Position numbers and translations under genes: made by a program
Notes under the pieces: model-generated
What the model was told of the DNA's origin: nothing
Databases searched by the model: none
The model's input: only the letters and a program-made list of their open reading frames with translations
Shown: positions 24,165-37,510 of the stretch, piece by piece
Layout of the letters: each line of letters begins with the position of its first letter
How positions within the stretch are numbered: position 1 is the stretch's first letter
DNA from: Capitulum mitella
Taxonomy: Eukaryota; Arthropoda; Thecostraca; Pollicipedomorpha; Pollicipedidae
Length of the DNA: 64,000 bases
Direction: 5' to 3'
NCBI GenBank assembly: GCA_030062745.1
Contig: CP099848.1
Span: forward strand, 4,474,685-4,538,684

Positions 24165-24499
24165 GGTCCGTCCGCAGCAGGCTGACCTAGTAACATTGGC
24201 ACGGTCTCGCCCGGTGATCGGGACATCTTTGGCCGGCCAAGGGGCTGAAGAAATACAGCTCGTGATTTGTCTACTCCGCAGCAGGCTGAATCGGAATAGA
24301 TTCTGCGTAGAAATGTCTGTTTCTGAAACTGTACAGGTGCAATTATGACTCGCCCGAAACTTCTTTGAGAGTAAAAAAGAGTAAAGTTGGTATTTTACAC
24401 AAGTTTGTGTAAAACGCAAATTAACCATAAAGAATGGGTTAATAAATTAATGACAGAAGGATAAACGCTAAAATGAACTCATTATGACGACTTGGCTGC

Positions 24500-25445
24500 T
24501 GAAGTGCACGTAACACCCTCTAACTCACCAGCGGTTGGTCGCACGATAAAAATAGGCACACCGTTGGAAAGGTCGTGACAAGTAGAGCTCGAAATAGGTC
24601 TCATTTGTAGTTTTGGATGGTATGTAAGCCAGTTACGCCCTGTATATGTTTTTTTTTTTTTAACAGCAGACTGCATGAAACTGCGAAGCGGTCTGAATTT
24701 CAAGGGCTGTGATCAAGCAAGTCTAGATAAGGCACCAACGAACAGATAAAAGTCCGCAGATGCCGAAACACGTCTAATTTCTCTGATCTGTGCAATAAAT
24801 ACGTCGAAATGTTTTGTTAAAGACACGGCGATTTTCGCGTCGACTGCTGGCGGGCGCCGTCGCCGAACGCGGTATAAAATTAAAGGGAACTAATTTTAGC
24901 GTTTCTTTATTTTCGCGACATAAGCATTTGCATGTAATAGTTATTGATCATAGTGGTTCTCGTGATCGTTTCTCATGCTTAAATGTTGAAAGAAATCGTT
25001 AGTGTTCATTCTACACAATTGGCGGAGATTTATGGGCGAGAGCCTGTTTATTTCCAAAATATGCAATTTGTTAAAACTTTTTGAACTTCTAAGTATTAAA
25101 TGGAACTTTGCGAGCCAGATCTGGCATTTTCTATCCGCTCCGAACAATTCATCGCTGATTTCGACGGCGGTGCATTTTCACTCAACAGTTATTCGTGACC
25201 TGACCCCAGGTCAATGGCTGGAAGTCACTGATGCTTTACCCATTGACGGTAACTAGATGTCTTTATCACCCCACACTAAAAATGCTATGGAAAATTCCGT
25301 CATTTTCCGAACAAACGACGACATGTCTAGAAAATGGGCTTGACCTTAGGTCAATGACCCAGAAAATTCCGGAAAATCTGAGATGGTGGATTTGTTGCAT
25401 CTGTCGAGATCTCTCTTCCCTGAAAGTATGACTGTGATATCTTGT
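24500..25445 (+). mobile_element. Family C copy 1, truncated at both ends
   Basis: It matches the complete-looking copy at 28062..29262 over most of its length (CGCACGATAAAAATA, GCCGTTGGAAAG-like motif, TGACCCCAGGTCAATGG, CCTGAAAGTAT). The GC-rich left terminus is lost and the right part ends near 25445. Confidence 0.7.
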
Positions 25446-26399
25446 CTCCTAAGAGATGAGTGTATGATGTTGAAATATGCCTTGGATATCGATGCGGCGG
25501 AGGTTCTAATGACGGTGTTTCCAACTGCTGTATTTTGACCCTGAATTGCGGTCTTCTCTCTCATTGTGTGCGATCATTGTATATAATTAGGTTTGGGATG
25601 TAGACGTACATCGATAACGGTAGCCGCTTTCCTCCATCACATGAACAAAGACATCTTATTACATGACTAAGGCAGTTTTTCCATGGAGCGCGCCGTTCGG
25701 TACTCCGTCCTTTCGCCTGGCCGTGACGTAATAGCCAGAGGCAAGCTAGCGCGTTACATAGCTGGGTTGGGGTCAAAATCGAAGCTCCGTATCGCACGCA
25801 AACCTGCGCAACCGCTCTGTAGTTACTGGCATCAACCCCACTCATAAGTACAAGAAACTTGCAAGTGATGTTACCATTCACGCAGCGGCACACTTGCATA
25901 GTGGAGGAAATCTGAGAAATCTGCATGACAGTATTGCACTATGGGCTACGAAAATTTTCCATGGGTGGCATGGCTGGAGCCCACGCTCTCTGATTCACAG
26001 ATATAAGCGTCAACCACTCGGTCACGACCGCCAGCGACTTCAGGCTGAATGGACGAGTCGAAACACGTTCTTGTGGGTTGCCACGTGGACCGCACACGAG
26101 TACCGACCGCAAAAGCGAGTGTCCGCAGGTGGGGCCCATGCTGTTACTAAGTCGTAAGTCATAGAGCCCGCCGTTTGCCATGTACTCCTGACTTATTAAA
26201 TTGTGCACTGGTTCTGCCACGTACACGCGCCTGGTTCGGCCACGTACACGCGCCACGCAGCACGGTCACACCACGAAGCGATCCGAAACCTACGCCATAA
26301 TTTGTTGGCCGAGTCTGGTCAACAGATGGGGACACTGGTGTCGCGATCGGCTGGCGAGTTCGGGCGCTAGAGGCTCGAAACTTGAACACACACTTAGCA
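25446..26399. other. No recognisable gene
   Basis: Open frames on both strands around 25900-26250 do not match a family I know. The short duplication of CACGTACACGCGCC near 26216 and 26240 is the only structure seen. Confidence 0.4.
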
Positions 26400-27603
26400 T
26401 CCTCCCGGAGGGCTAGCCAGTATGCCTGGTTCCCGGCGAGCGGGGGACGATTCGCCCCCCCCCCCTCCCCCGAGATCTCGAAAACCATACATCCGATTTC
26501 ATCGCAATAAACGGCAATCGATTTGTCGTTATGTAAACTACATCTTAACAAGGAGTTTTCAAATGAAATGATTACAGGGGGGAAGGGCAAACAAGTCAAA
26601 ATGAGACATTTGTTTGACTTCTTATAACGCTGTTGTTTATCGACCGATTTTCATGAATTTGGCATGAATCGAGAGATTATGGACGGGACTTTTACCACTG
26701 GCCCATACTTTTCCAGTCTTGAGAAAATTCACGAGCGCAGCCCACGGTTTCGAAAATGGAAGAATTGGTTTTTGTCAAAAACTCAAGTAAAGAAAAACTA
26801 TAAACACTGTTAGGCTTTTACTACTCATGATGTGCTGAAGAATTACACATCGTATCACACTGTTTGTATAATATTAGCATAGGCGGTGCCAGGGACGTGA
26901 AAAAGGGACAATGTCATGGTCACATGTTCATCAGGTCATCTTACGACCTTTGACTTAAAAAGACCTCCAATGACCTTAGAGTCACATGGAATGATCTTGC
27001 GTTCGTTTCATATTGTTTGCAAACGTTTCCAGTCATTTGAATACACTCTATTTCTATAATTCCATTTTACGGCTGCTGTGATATAGGGTATGCGTACTGA
27101 CATTTTAGGTCATAGCTCCGTGACCCAACCTGACATCGACCTGAAACTTGGAAGACAAACAGAGGGCACCCTTTCACGTCATGCATTTTCTGGGTTTGGT
27201 ATTCTAGAAAATAACACCAAAATTATTACTATGAAACCAAACTTTGACTTTTGACCTTGATCCGACCTTTCGAAATGACCTCAGATAAACAAAGTTATAT
27301 TTGTATGTTTTCCCATTTATTTGCCTATACACTCGCACCAAATTTTAACTTATATCTTGAAAAAAAAACAATTTGGCGGCCATTTTTTACCCTTAAAAAT
27401 GTTAAAAATGGCCTAAGGTGCCTCCCAAAAACGTTGCCTGGCTCCGCACCTGAGCAAAATAGAAATGCGAAATTTTGTTGGGGCACGAAGAAAGAATAGT
27501 TAAAAAAGTGACCAAATTTCGTGAAGCTGCGTCAAAAACCCTGCAACTGCACGGAAAAAAACCGAGGGGGGCGGATTCAGCCCCCTGCCATGAATAGGCT
27601 TAA
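26400..27603 (+). mobile_element. Family A copy 4
   Basis: Its order and orientation match the copy at 4321: GAGATCTCGAAAACCATACA, ATCGATTTG, CATAGCTCCGTGACC and CAAAAACGTTGCCTGGCTCC, ending GAATAGGC then TTAA at 27600-27603. The left TTAA is not recognisable. Confidence 0.75.
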
Positions 27604-28061
27604 GCACCTCGGTCCGAACTTTTTTTTAGCCATTGCCATGTATGAAATCCCACTCGCTAAAAGCGTGCAAATTGAGCTTTCCTCTACTTTGATTTGAGCT
27701 ATTAATCGTTATCATGGAGATGAAACACGAGCTCAACACGCGCAGTGGAAGGGGGTTTCGCGCTAACGCCAACTGGCAGGAGAAACTTTTGTGTTCTCCG
27801 ATTTCTGAAACGGAAAGAGCTAGCGACATCCAATTTTATGGGTAAGTTAGGGCCATAATGGGTTGCAATGTGAGGAGTTTTCATTACCCTAGGTCAATAT
27901 CTCCAAAATCAAATGAGGTCGAAAAGCCAACTTCGAACACTTTTTTGGCCAGTTCAGGCCATTTCGTACGGAAGGGCGCGTATTTGAGCGTTAAAACGTG
28001 AAATACGACAATACCCGTCCATCTGACGTCTTGAGTGAAGGTATCGGGTCAAGTTCAAGTC

Positions 28062-29262
28062 AGATCATTCACCCGCCCCCGACTGGGGGGGGGGGTTGAC
28101 CGTCCCCTCTCTAACTCACGAACGGTTGACCGCACGATAAAAATAAGCACGCCGTTGGAAAGCTTGTGATGAGTAGAGCTCAAAACTGGTCTCATTTTAG
28201 TTTTAGATAATATGTAAGCAGTTTACGCCCTACATATGTTTTCTCATAGCTGACTACATGAGACCGAGAAACGGCCTGAATCTCAAAGGCTGTGACTAAT
28301 AACGCATAGGTAGAGGCACCAACGCACAAGTGAAGGTCCGCAGATACCGATACACGTCTAATTTCTCACATTTGTTCAATATATACGCCGAAACGTTGAG
28401 TTAAAGACACGGCATTTTCACGCTGGTTGTCGGCGGGCGCCGCAGTCGTACGCAGTAAGAAATTAACGAGAATTAATTTTGGCTTTCCTTTTTCCGCGAT
28501 ATAAGCCAATCCATGTAAATTTCATTGATCCTAGTGGTTCTAGTGATGGTTTCTTATGTTAATTTTGGAAAAATTCATTAGTTACCAATCTACACAGTTG
28601 GCGGAGCTTTATTCGCGAAGAGCCTATTTACTTTCAAAATGTGCAAATTTGTTAACTTGTTGAGGCTCTTGGCATTATTTGCGTCTATGGAAGGCAGTTC
28701 TGCCATTTTCTACTCATTCTGAGCAATTCATCGCTGATTTTGATGGTCGTACATTTTGGCCCAAAACAGTTATTCGTTACCTGACCCCAGGTCAATGGTT
28801 GGAAGTCACTGATACTTTGCCCATTGACGGTAACTAGATGTCTGCTTCACTTGACACTAAAAATGTTATGAAAAATTCCGTCAATTTCCGAAAATACGAC
28901 GACATGTCTTAAAAATGCGCTAAACGTTAGGTCAATGACCCGGAAAATTCCGACAAATCCGAGATAGCAGATTTGTTCCATCTGTTGAGATCACTAATCC
29001 CTGAAAGTATTATTGTAATATCTTGTTTTGAGAAAGTCACAGAACGCTAAACTTTTTTGGACATAGGTTCGTTTGACCTAGGTCAGACACCTGACCTGAC
29101 CTGAGGTCAAAACTTTGACCCAATTTGTAGAAATGATCAAGTGAATGGTGCATGAGGTTTCGTGTACCATTTAATTTTAATTTATTTGTTTGTTCTCTCG
29201 CAATCTCAGAAAAACCTCAGGGGGGGGGGGCGGTCAACCGCCCCTGAGTCGGGGCGGGTCAT
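28062..29262 (+). mobile_element. Family C copy 2: about 1.2-kb non-autonomous element with GC-rich inverted ends
   Basis: The left end reads ACCCGCCCCCGACT followed by a run of 11 G, and the right end, reverse-complemented, reads ACCCGCCCCGACT. The interior has no coding capacity. It carries several TGACCT/AGGTCA words, including a cluster around 29080-29120. The right end includes a G-run and CGGTCAACCG, which can fold back. The target duplication is unclear (CATTC on the left, CATTA on the right). Copies lie at 24500 and 41067. Confidence 0.75.
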
Positions 29263-30172
29263 TACATGACTATCACGTTTTTTCAACAGAAAGCACCGGT
29301 CAGTGTAGGTTATGAATGGCCTTCTTCCACGCTGCCGCCCGACTGTGACGTAGTAATCACGTAGCCAAATTTGTTTATTCTGCCTGTTGACCGTTGTTAC
29401 TGTGATAATCACGCGCTTTCAGGAATTAACCTTACCCAGGAATGTTTTGGGTCATTTGCGTTTATAGTTAGCGTGTCTAGGTCATTTATGTCTCGAGTTA
29501 AAGTTCAGCAAGGATGCGTAGCAAAGGGATGAATCGCGTTTTGAATTATTGTTTGCCAGAGACGTTGAGGAACTTTTGGGAGGAAGGAAATGTTAAACGC
29601 AAAACGAGTGATTAAATCGGCAAAGTAACTTTCAGTCAGTTTTTAGGAGCGAGCAAACAGAAGCTCAAAGCTATTCGTTAAGAAGTAAGATTAGCATCAG
29701 TAAGATACTGATACTGAGATCGAAGAACAAGAGCGGCAGGCTGTATCTGACCGCAGTGCTTCTGGCTCGAGCAAGTTTTCGGTGAATATTCCATTCGCAT
29801 TTATGTGTATCATGCGCGTCCACAAACAAGTGATGCTGTTCAGCATCACTTGTTACCATGGTTCTTCTGAACCATGGTAAAGAGAGTAATCATGTAATAA
29901 AATAAATGATGTACGGCATCCAGAACGATAGGGCAGAATATTAACCGGTCTGACGCTGGAATAGCCCTTAAGAACGGAGCCTAGTAGCTAATGTTGCCCT
30001 CAGCTTTGCTTCGTGCGACAGTACCTACCTCCGTCTGCTCCTTCGAACTATAGTGACACCAGACTGGTCATCGTTTTGCCCTATTGCCTTGGATGCCATC
30101 CATTATTCATGCATTATTCCTTTCGCAAGAGCGGATTTGTGGCGGTAAAATAATCACGCAGTACGGTTCCAT
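29263..30172. other. No recognisable gene; contains twin hairpins
   Basis: No gene is supported. The notable structures are two perfect inverted repeats at 29826-29880, listed separately. Confidence 0.4.
29826..29880. repeat. Two adjacent perfect hairpins
   Basis: The first has arms ACAAGTGATGCTG (29826-29838) and CAGCATCACTTGT (29841-29853) around TT. The second has arms TTACCATGGTTC (29853-29864) and GAACCATGGTAA (29869-29880) around TTCT. They share one base, so the stems abut. Confidence 0.9.
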
Positions 30173-30179
30173 GACAGAA

Positions 30180-30465
30180 CTTCTTACCGCATTTCCTCGT
30201 ATTGCATTTCTTTGTGCGCAAAACTTCGTACGCAAATAAATCCTCGTGTCGCTTTTCTTCGTGTGTTCGTATGTCGCAAGTGTTCGTATCGCGAGCTTTC
30301 TTAAGCGCAAAAGTTCGTATACACAATTCTTCGTATCGCGAAACTTCGCACACGCAAATCCTCGTATACGCATTTCTTCGTATCCGCAAAACTTCGCATA
30401 CGCATTGCTTCGTATCGCATTTCTTCGTATACACAAATCTTCGTATCGCATTTCATTGTACGTAT
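30180..30465 (+). repeat. TTCGTA iteron array
   Basis: Dense imperfect repeats of CTTCGTATCGCA, CTTCGTATACACA and related words spaced about 10-18 bp. They form the left arm of the foldback element. Reading them as protein gives only repetitive Ser/Tyr/Arg peptides. Confidence 0.75.
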
Positions 30466-31314
30466 GCACTTCACGTCTGCTGCATCTCTACTTTTGCGTA
30501 CAACGGCGTTTGTAATTCTACCTTCCTTTTAGCAAAGTAAATTATATTCACTGACTTGGTCGTGCGTACATTGCAAATGAGAAAGTGCATTCGATCGGTG
30601 AGCACAGATAAGGCACAGAGGCGCAGGAATGTCCCAGAGTGTTGAGGGATGAACAAAATCTTTTTTAGGCCATTCTTTCCAAGCATCGCCTTAGTGTCAT
30701 GCTTTGGTAGACTGAAAGTGTATGAAATGAAAGAAATCCTAATATCTGTACCCGCTTTACAGGCCAGCAAGGTACCTTTTTGTGTACATAGATTGGATTC
30801 CGTGACAGTGATGTACCAGACCATGGGCGTGAGCACAGGGAGCGAGGGGAGGCCACGCCCCATTTTGGGGAAATTTAACATTAGTCCTATGGGGGAAAAC
30901 GTCTCTGCTCCCCCCATGCGATACGAATATCGCCGTATACGAATATTTGCAGACGCTAAGATAAATTTTCTACGTCGTTTTGCACAAAGATTAATATGAG
31001 CCTTTTTTCTGTTCTCAGAGATTTTCCCCGAACGGTCTTCATGAACAGCTCTTGGCTCAGAGAACCTACATGTTACGCAGAGCTTGTTGCCTGTACCCTT
31101 AACCCACCACACAGTAATGCATTTCCAGTTCAACGGATGTTTTTGTGTCCGGCCTTTTTAGCCGGAGGAGACCGCAGAAAGATTTTTATCGTGCCGCGCA
31201 ATGCTGTGACACGGTCTCGCGGGCCGGGTTTGCCCTCTCTGGTCAGTTGCCAATTGACTTCGCTATGAATGGTCGGGCCACACAGTTCAAGTCCGTTGTT
31301 TCGTTGGTTCGTTG

Positions 31315-31382
31315 TTCCTGGGACTCGAACCCGGCGCCATCGGGACCAGTCAACGTTCTTACCCCCTCGACCACGAGGAAGA
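31315..31382 (-). ncRNA. tRNA-like sequence (SINE head or tRNA pseudogene)
   Basis: On the minus strand an A-box-like TGGTCGAGGGGG (about 31372 to 31361) is followed about 30 bases later by a perfect B box, GGTTCGAGTCC (31331 to 31321). The T arm nearly pairs, but I cannot fold a clean anticodon or acceptor stem. It is therefore more likely a tRNA-derived SINE head or decayed tRNA than a working tRNA. Confidence 0.5.
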
Positions 31383-31730
31383 CGAATAAATTCTTGGCAT
31401 CTAAGATATGTTATCATGACAAATGCAATAATTATTTTGACTAATATGCAAGACAATAACAATACTGTTCAGACAACTTTTCGGCCGCTAAGTCCTCTGC
31501 GGTCACCAAGTGTCATTGTGTCATCAGAACTGTCATGTCATATTTGAAGCCGCAATGCGAAAAATTCAACATCAAGCTTTTCGTATGATCATCAGTACGA
31601 CGGCAAATCTTGAGTATTCCCTCTACCCAAAAAATACGAGACGCTAAGTTCCGCGCGTACGACGAAATGCAATACAAAGTTTTGCGCACGAAGAGATGCG
31701 GTACGAAGAAATGCGGTAAGAAGTTCTGTC

Positions 31731-32619
31731 CGGACACGACGCAGATATCTCTGATTGGCTGAACGTGCCCATAATTGGTCAATTGCATGTTGCATGATGA
31801 CAGCAACAAAGGTAAGCCATAATTTAATGTTGCGAATCACGACCACTACACTCATTCTTCTGATTCAGCAAGCTATACCTGCAGCAGGCCATCCGACAAC
31901 TGAACTGTTCACTGTCACCATTGGGACACGATAAAAATTGAACGACAAAGTTGCGTTAATAATGTATGCGTTTTACTACAAGCTGTAATAAACGAAGTGA
32001 AGTGAGCATTTCAAATTTACCAAATTGCTTCAATGAGGGCTTTATCAAGGAAAAAGTATGGGGATTAGAAGTTATGCCTGAATATCACATGTGTGCCGAG
32101 CTCTGAACGAGTATAATGACATAGAAACAAGCCCGTCTCATTAACGATATCGCAGAAGACATCTTGCGTTAGTTGCGTGGCTCGTCTTGTGCTCATGAAT
32201 CCAAAGAAAGACGTGCTCACCTCTCTCACGGTTGGTTTTGTCCTAATCATCTAACCTTATCATCTAGCACCCAGTCGCAACACTTGTCGGAAAGTGGAAT
32301 AGGAGGCAGATAAGACCGTGTGAACAAGAGACGTCCTTGCCGATGAAACGCAGCCGAGCCCAGCGTGACTGGCATGTTCCACCCCTAGCCGTGCAAGTCA
32401 TTCTGCTCGACAGGTATTAGGCCGAAATGCTGGCCAATTCAGAACTAGAGCAAACAACCAATGGTGACGGATAGTGATCAGATGACTGGCAAATGACGTG
32501 ACAAAGTGCTGTACTCTGTGAAGAAACTCGACGCACGGTAATTGTAGAGTGCATTTTGCAACTATCCCTGAATATCACACCACTTTAGTCGAAACAAAAT
32601 CGGCGCCTTGACGTGACAG
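31731..32619. other. No recognisable gene
   Basis: Nothing supported by sequence. Confidence 0.4.
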
Positions 32620-33370
32620 TTACATCAGGATGACGCACAGTGTAGGAGTATCGACTCTAGGTAGCAAGCCTGTAATCCTGGCCATCACACAGCCATTGAC
32701 GTCCTGGTAACCGGCCATCGCACAGCCTCGACCCCAGGAGTCGACGCCGATCAGTGGGTAGCGGGCCGACTCGTACGGGCCGCCGCTGCTGACAGGGCTC
32801 GGGTCCATGCCGCCCTCGCTCAGACCTGCCCAGATCATGGACGGGTTAATCGTTCTATAGGCCTGCTGGTGGGCCACGTTTGAGATGATCGGCCCGGTGG
32901 CCTGAAAGTCGTCGGAGCTGGTGGTGCCCCAGCCGTGGCGTCGGTGTCGTTGCCGGCAGTGGACCGGCAGGCCAGGGTTCCGATAATCAGGCAGGTCCGG
33001 CCTGCGCCAGCAAGCTGTCGCTCGGGAACGTGATAAGCTCGGTTAGCTTCAGCGGCAGGAAGTCGCAGCCAGACCTGGACGCCGATATGCCGCTCGGGTA
33101 CTTGATGCTGGTCATTGGAGCAGACGTGGTGCAGCTTGAGCGGCGCCTAAATGTGGCCAGGGGAGCGCTCGGACGTGCAGTGTACGGCCGTCTTCATGCA
33201 CCCGCTGTTGATGACAGTGCCGCCGCACCTGGTGCAGAAGCCTCCTTCGAGAGCAAGGGACCACCTACGACAGAGCAAAGACCTCCACGACGACATAGGC
33301 CCACCTGGAATGGTGAGCGGCCTCCGGTTTTGAGAAGGGAGCGTTTCTGGCCGCGAGTGGACCTCCTGGC
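32620..33370 (-). pseudogene. Trypsin-like (S1) serine protease pseudogene, intronless
   Basis: Read on the minus strand across three frames, the order of the chymotrypsin fold is kept. The parts are a mature N-terminal-like piece (EAAHHS and, in another frame, PFQVGL), CGGTVINSGCMKTAVHC for the His57 region, CDFLPLKLTELITFPSDS for the Asp102 region, GWGTTSSDDFQ, then MIWAGLSEGG, SSGGP for the Ser195 region, and YPLIGVDSWGRGCAMAGY. The usual CQGDSGGP has become SPVSSGGP, so the oxyanion and disulphide context is lost. Stop codons (for example after the His segment) and at least two frameshifts break it. The His, Asp and Ser segments lie together without introns, which suggests a retrocopy or an originally intronless gene. 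It abuts the family B element at 33392. Confidence 0.8.
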
Positions 33371-33391
33371 ACAGTAACAAGATTTCCAGTA

Positions 33392-34662
33392 TTAACCCGG
33401 CACTGCCTGGGGGGGGGGGCAAATAGGGCATACCCTCGGTTTTTCTTGAATAACTTCTGAACCGTTAGAGTCCGCCCCACAGAATTTTCAGCTGCTGTTC
33501 ATCAATCAGTTTTACATATTTTGACATGTCAAAATCATTTCCATTTTAGTTCAGGTCATTGAGATATAACGTTATAAGTAAAACTCTGCATGCATGTTTG
33601 CGCCTCTTCGGGCGATGGCGCAAACATACTTCGTTTTTTTATAATACTCGTGAATATAGCGCATGAATTATTTGAATTTACATAGGTTGCGGTCCCTAAA
33701 AGGATATGAAACTATGACACGTCAACTTTAGAGGTCAAGTTAGGTCACGCCCATGATGACAATTGGACTGATTTGCAGTGTGCGTGCTAGAGGTGGTTGC
33801 CGCTAACCTTCCCCATCGTTTAAGTCGGGCAAGCGGATTTATATGGGCCTCTTAGCAATGTTCGCCAAATGCAGCGTGAGCTCATGTCAGGTCACGTCTT
33901 AGGAAGATGTCAAAACGAAACGAACAACATTGTCTGTGGAAGATCGTTCAGTAGCAGCAAAAAGTAATTAATGTTCCTAGTCAGAAAAAGGAAAATCACT
34001 GTCTTGACCTGGCTTTACCTTGACCCGACAAAGAGCACACAGAGCAGGTTCAGTTATCACCAGTTGTCATTTTAGCCCTGTACTTGGCGAAATTAAGAAT
34101 CCCAGCGAGAAGTTATTGTTCTTTGTCAGATAGAGTAATGCATCGTATCTGACCAGACCTAGACTGACCTTGACTGGATGAAAAGCAGGTAATGTAAAAC
34201 TGATCATCAGAAAGTTTCACTTTCGTCCTTTTTGCCTCATGGATCAAAACGGCTGCGAGCAGGTATGGCTCTTTGGCATGTAAAGTGAGATCAATATTTC
34301 ACCTGACCTAGGCTGACCTTCACCCGACATTTTTCACATTTAGGTATGCTTCTTATACAGAAGATCGTAACATTTCGTTAGATACCCCGTTGAAGGTTTT
34401 AAGACCAGTATTGGCGATGATATAATGTACAAACCGACGTCAATTTTTCGGACGTTGTGTTATGCATTTCACATGACCTGTGACGTCATCAGTCACGTGA
34501 CCAGGGCTGGCATAGTATTTTCTGAATCGCAAGACTCTATGCTACCTATTGGTGGTAGGCCGGTTCAGATTCGACAGTTAGATTCTGAGACAACAGGGGG
34601 TGCCCTTTTTGACATCACCAGGCGGTTGCGGGTACAAAAATACGTCAGGCGGTGCGGATTAA
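33392..34662 (+). mobile_element. Family B, best copy: TTAA-flanked non-autonomous element
   Basis: TTAA at 33392-33395 is followed by CCCGGCACTGCCTGG and a G-run. The right end reads GGCGGTGCGGA then TTAA at 34659-34662. The ends are inverted repeats starting CC(C)GGCACYGCCTG. The TTAA target and CC-starting ends suggest a piggyBac-type non-autonomous element. About 1.27 kb, no transposase, many AGGTCA/TGACCT words. Confidence 0.8.
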
Positions 34663-37049
34663 ACATGGACCCTAGCAATGCTTGAGACCACTGAGGGACC
34701 TCCCCTGACATACCTCTAACCAATGGGCCTCCGGGAAAAAAGGGGTGGACAAAAACATTATTGTCCCCACCATTCCAGGGGTGGCCGCGGCCGGACGCTT
34801 CCCTTCCGTCCCTACCTGTTCCACGGTCCGTGCTTTTTTTTGAAACAGTATACTCGCCCGTCGTATTACCCAGTCCGTCTGTGTCACTCACGAAGAATGT
34901 AACAGTTCTGAAGTCTGGCATTTAGAAAAAAAGACGGCAATGTAGATCAGCATTGAGCGAAGAAATCACGGGGGGAGGGGTGCAAGCGTTGTTCGGCCTG
35001 TACCCCATGTTTCTTCCACAAATGATGCGCACAGATTAAACATGACAAAGATACGCATGACAAATATACACAAGCGCAGATATCCCTATATTGAATGTAC
35101 GTAAGCCTAGTTTGTTGTGCCAACAAAAGTCGCTGTGGTTAAGGTACATGTACGTAGGTCAATGTACTCTAGCGCAAATATATGTAGGAGATGGCAACTT
35201 ATAGCAAAAGGTATCGTTCAGCGGCTAATTAATTGATACTCTTGTGGGCAATCGGTCTTTCTAGTTGAAAGAAGTTTCCAAATTACTACGTCACAAATAT
35301 GCGCTACGCTAATCACGGGCGTTGATACTGATACACGAACTGCTATGCAGAAGCCTTCAAAGGTGGAGTAACCCGAAGTGTTGGTAAGATGTCGAATGGT
35401 GGATGGTCTGCCAACTTTGGATAATTTTAACAAGTCGGATGGAGCTGCATGGAAAGAGATCACATCAGAATGGCTCCAGCCCTACCACCTCAAGAAATTG
35501 CCCTGCGCAGATGAACACGACTGTGTTGTGTTCGGTAGGTAGGTACGAGCCTCGGACACCAGTCGTGATCAATGTCGTTTTCAGCTGTGAGATGGCCCAT
35601 TCCCTGTCGTTGCGATCTTGCCAAGGCTCAGAGTCTCGGTTGCAGTCTGATATTATAAGCACAGCGTTTGAAACAGAGAAATCGTTTTTGAAGCGATCTC
35701 CATGCAAGGAATTTCAGTCTAACTGCACGCGCAAAGCGCGCTGATAGCTCCTCTGGTTTGGCTTCATAAGCCCACTCTTGTCTTCCATAAGGCGGAATCG
35801 ACCTAATCAGCCTTTTGGAGTTTAACAGCAAGATGGGTTCGATATACAGACCTATTATTTTTTAACTAGCAGGAACGAGCATCGCGCTGAATTATCTCCT
35901 GTCTATCTGGCCTGGATCAGAAGTTACTGGGCCCATTTTGACTCCTCGCCGTGTTATCTATTGTTTATTGATAAACGATCGCCAACAGGCAGTGCCTAAT
36001 AACAGGCGAAATATGTAGAGTAATTTATGTGATGCCTGTGGGCGAGCGAATACAACCAAGGCTACACCTGAAGAGAATGAAGGGTGGCGGAAACGGCTCG
36101 ATTAGGATGACAGTGCCAATGCCACAACATGGTATATTAGTTTTGGCGTATGAGATATTAATTTACTTTCTGCAGTACGGTGTATTTTCAAGTCTTTCAC
36201 ATAAGTTCACGCAATCCCCAATGCGTATCAACTTGCACCACAAAGGGAAAAATTTACCCTCGCCACATTCGCTGTATGGCAACCTTCGACAGGGGTACGA
36301 CTTCCCAGTCAGTTTCATGCTAGTGTGGTAGAACAACGAAACAAAAACGGGTGGTGTAGTTTGATCTTTCACTTACATAGGTAGATCATTTTAAGTTAAA
36401 TGGTGACGTTGCGGATGTCTTTAAATGAAGTCATCTCAGGGTTCCTGGTTTACATTGCATGCTATGAAACATAAGAGCGGTTTTAAGTGGGCTCCAGAAC
36501 GACTTATAACACTGATTAGGGAGTTAAACTATTGCCACTGTGAGATTTAACATTTCCGATTATTGTATGATCCCTCAGAGATTGACAGAAGGTTAAAAGG
36601 TCAAAAAGGGCAGTGGGATTTTAATCATATTGGTCTGCGATGCCTTTCACCTATGCGAGATCCTAAGTACAGAAGTCACCGACATTGCGGCTGACACCCA
36701 TGCAGAGGACTGAAAAAAGACTAACTGCAAAATGATTTAAACGTTTGCTTTGCGACGACACGCATAGCCGTATCAGGATTTCTCCTTGGCACACCCGCAA
36801 GACAGAGGTCGTTACTCCGCGGTCTTTCAAGGTACAGGCCCAAAACTCGGGGCGTGTGTAAAAAGCTTTATGTCTTAGCTATTCCATCTTTCAGAGAGAT
36901 GGGGCATTTGCTTTCGGGCAACATGTAAAACGCCTCTGGAGAGGGGAGAGGGCTCACCAACCCGTACACTGGTGAGGGTTAATCAAAGTTACGCCACTCA
37001 TTTTTCGCAAATTTGCCTGTTTGATGCAGGTACTGCCTACCAACCACAG
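34663..37049. other. No recognisable gene
   Basis: An 80-codon frame on the minus strand at 35465..35707 looks moderately protein-like, but I recognise no domain and its continuation is full of stops. Nothing else is supported. Confidence 0.4.
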
Positions 37050-37510
37050 TGAAGATTCAAAACAGCCCCGGCTCCGACCTGCCAGGCGGGCCGTCTCAGC
37101 TCCGTCCACTGGTGACGCAGTAACCAGACCAGACCGGACCGCACCCTGGCAGACTGACCGCGCGCCGGCCTCCTGCCACGTCATCTCCGTCCCTGTTCCC
37201 CCGGTTCCAGCGGCGACTGCGAACTGGGGTGATGAAGTCCGATGCGGCGCCGTCGTTGACCCAGGGCAGCGCGCCGACCTTGAGCTTCAGATGACGCAAC
37301 GGCGAGGCCGTGCCGGCAGGGCGTGGCCGCCGGCAGCCGCGGTCGGGGACACCCTCCCAGCACGTGCCAGCTCATCAGCCACCGCTGCACGGCGGCCGAC
37401 TGGCCAAAATCTGGGTGCCGGCACCGCGCGGCCCCGATCGCCGGCCATCGCTGCCCGGGCCGGAGCCGGTGGCTTCGCACGGCCTCGCGTTATCAGTGTA
37501 TATGGTCTGA
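37050..37510. other. GC-rich block open on both strands, unassigned
   Basis: A CpG-dense block of about 460 bp is open in several frames (a 176-codon frame on the plus strand; 99 and 67 codons on the minus). A minus-strand stretch with MTWQEAGARSVCQG faintly resembles the start of a C-type lectin fold, but the cysteines do not follow and I do not call it. It may be a decayed exon or a promoter island. Confidence 0.3.

Larger units (their letters stand above)
30173..31730. mobile_element. Foldback-type element with iteron-rich terminal inverted repeats
   Basis: GACAGAACTTCTTACCGCAT opens the left end at 30173, and the reverse complement of the right end (about 31730) reads the same 20 bases. 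The inverted homology continues for 60 bp or more. The left arm then runs on as many variants of CTTCGTATCGCA and CTTCGTATACGCA to about 30465. No transposase is visible in the 1.5 kb, and the flanking duplication is unclear. The long frame at 30471..31133 on the minus strand has no recognisable domain. Confidence 0.65.
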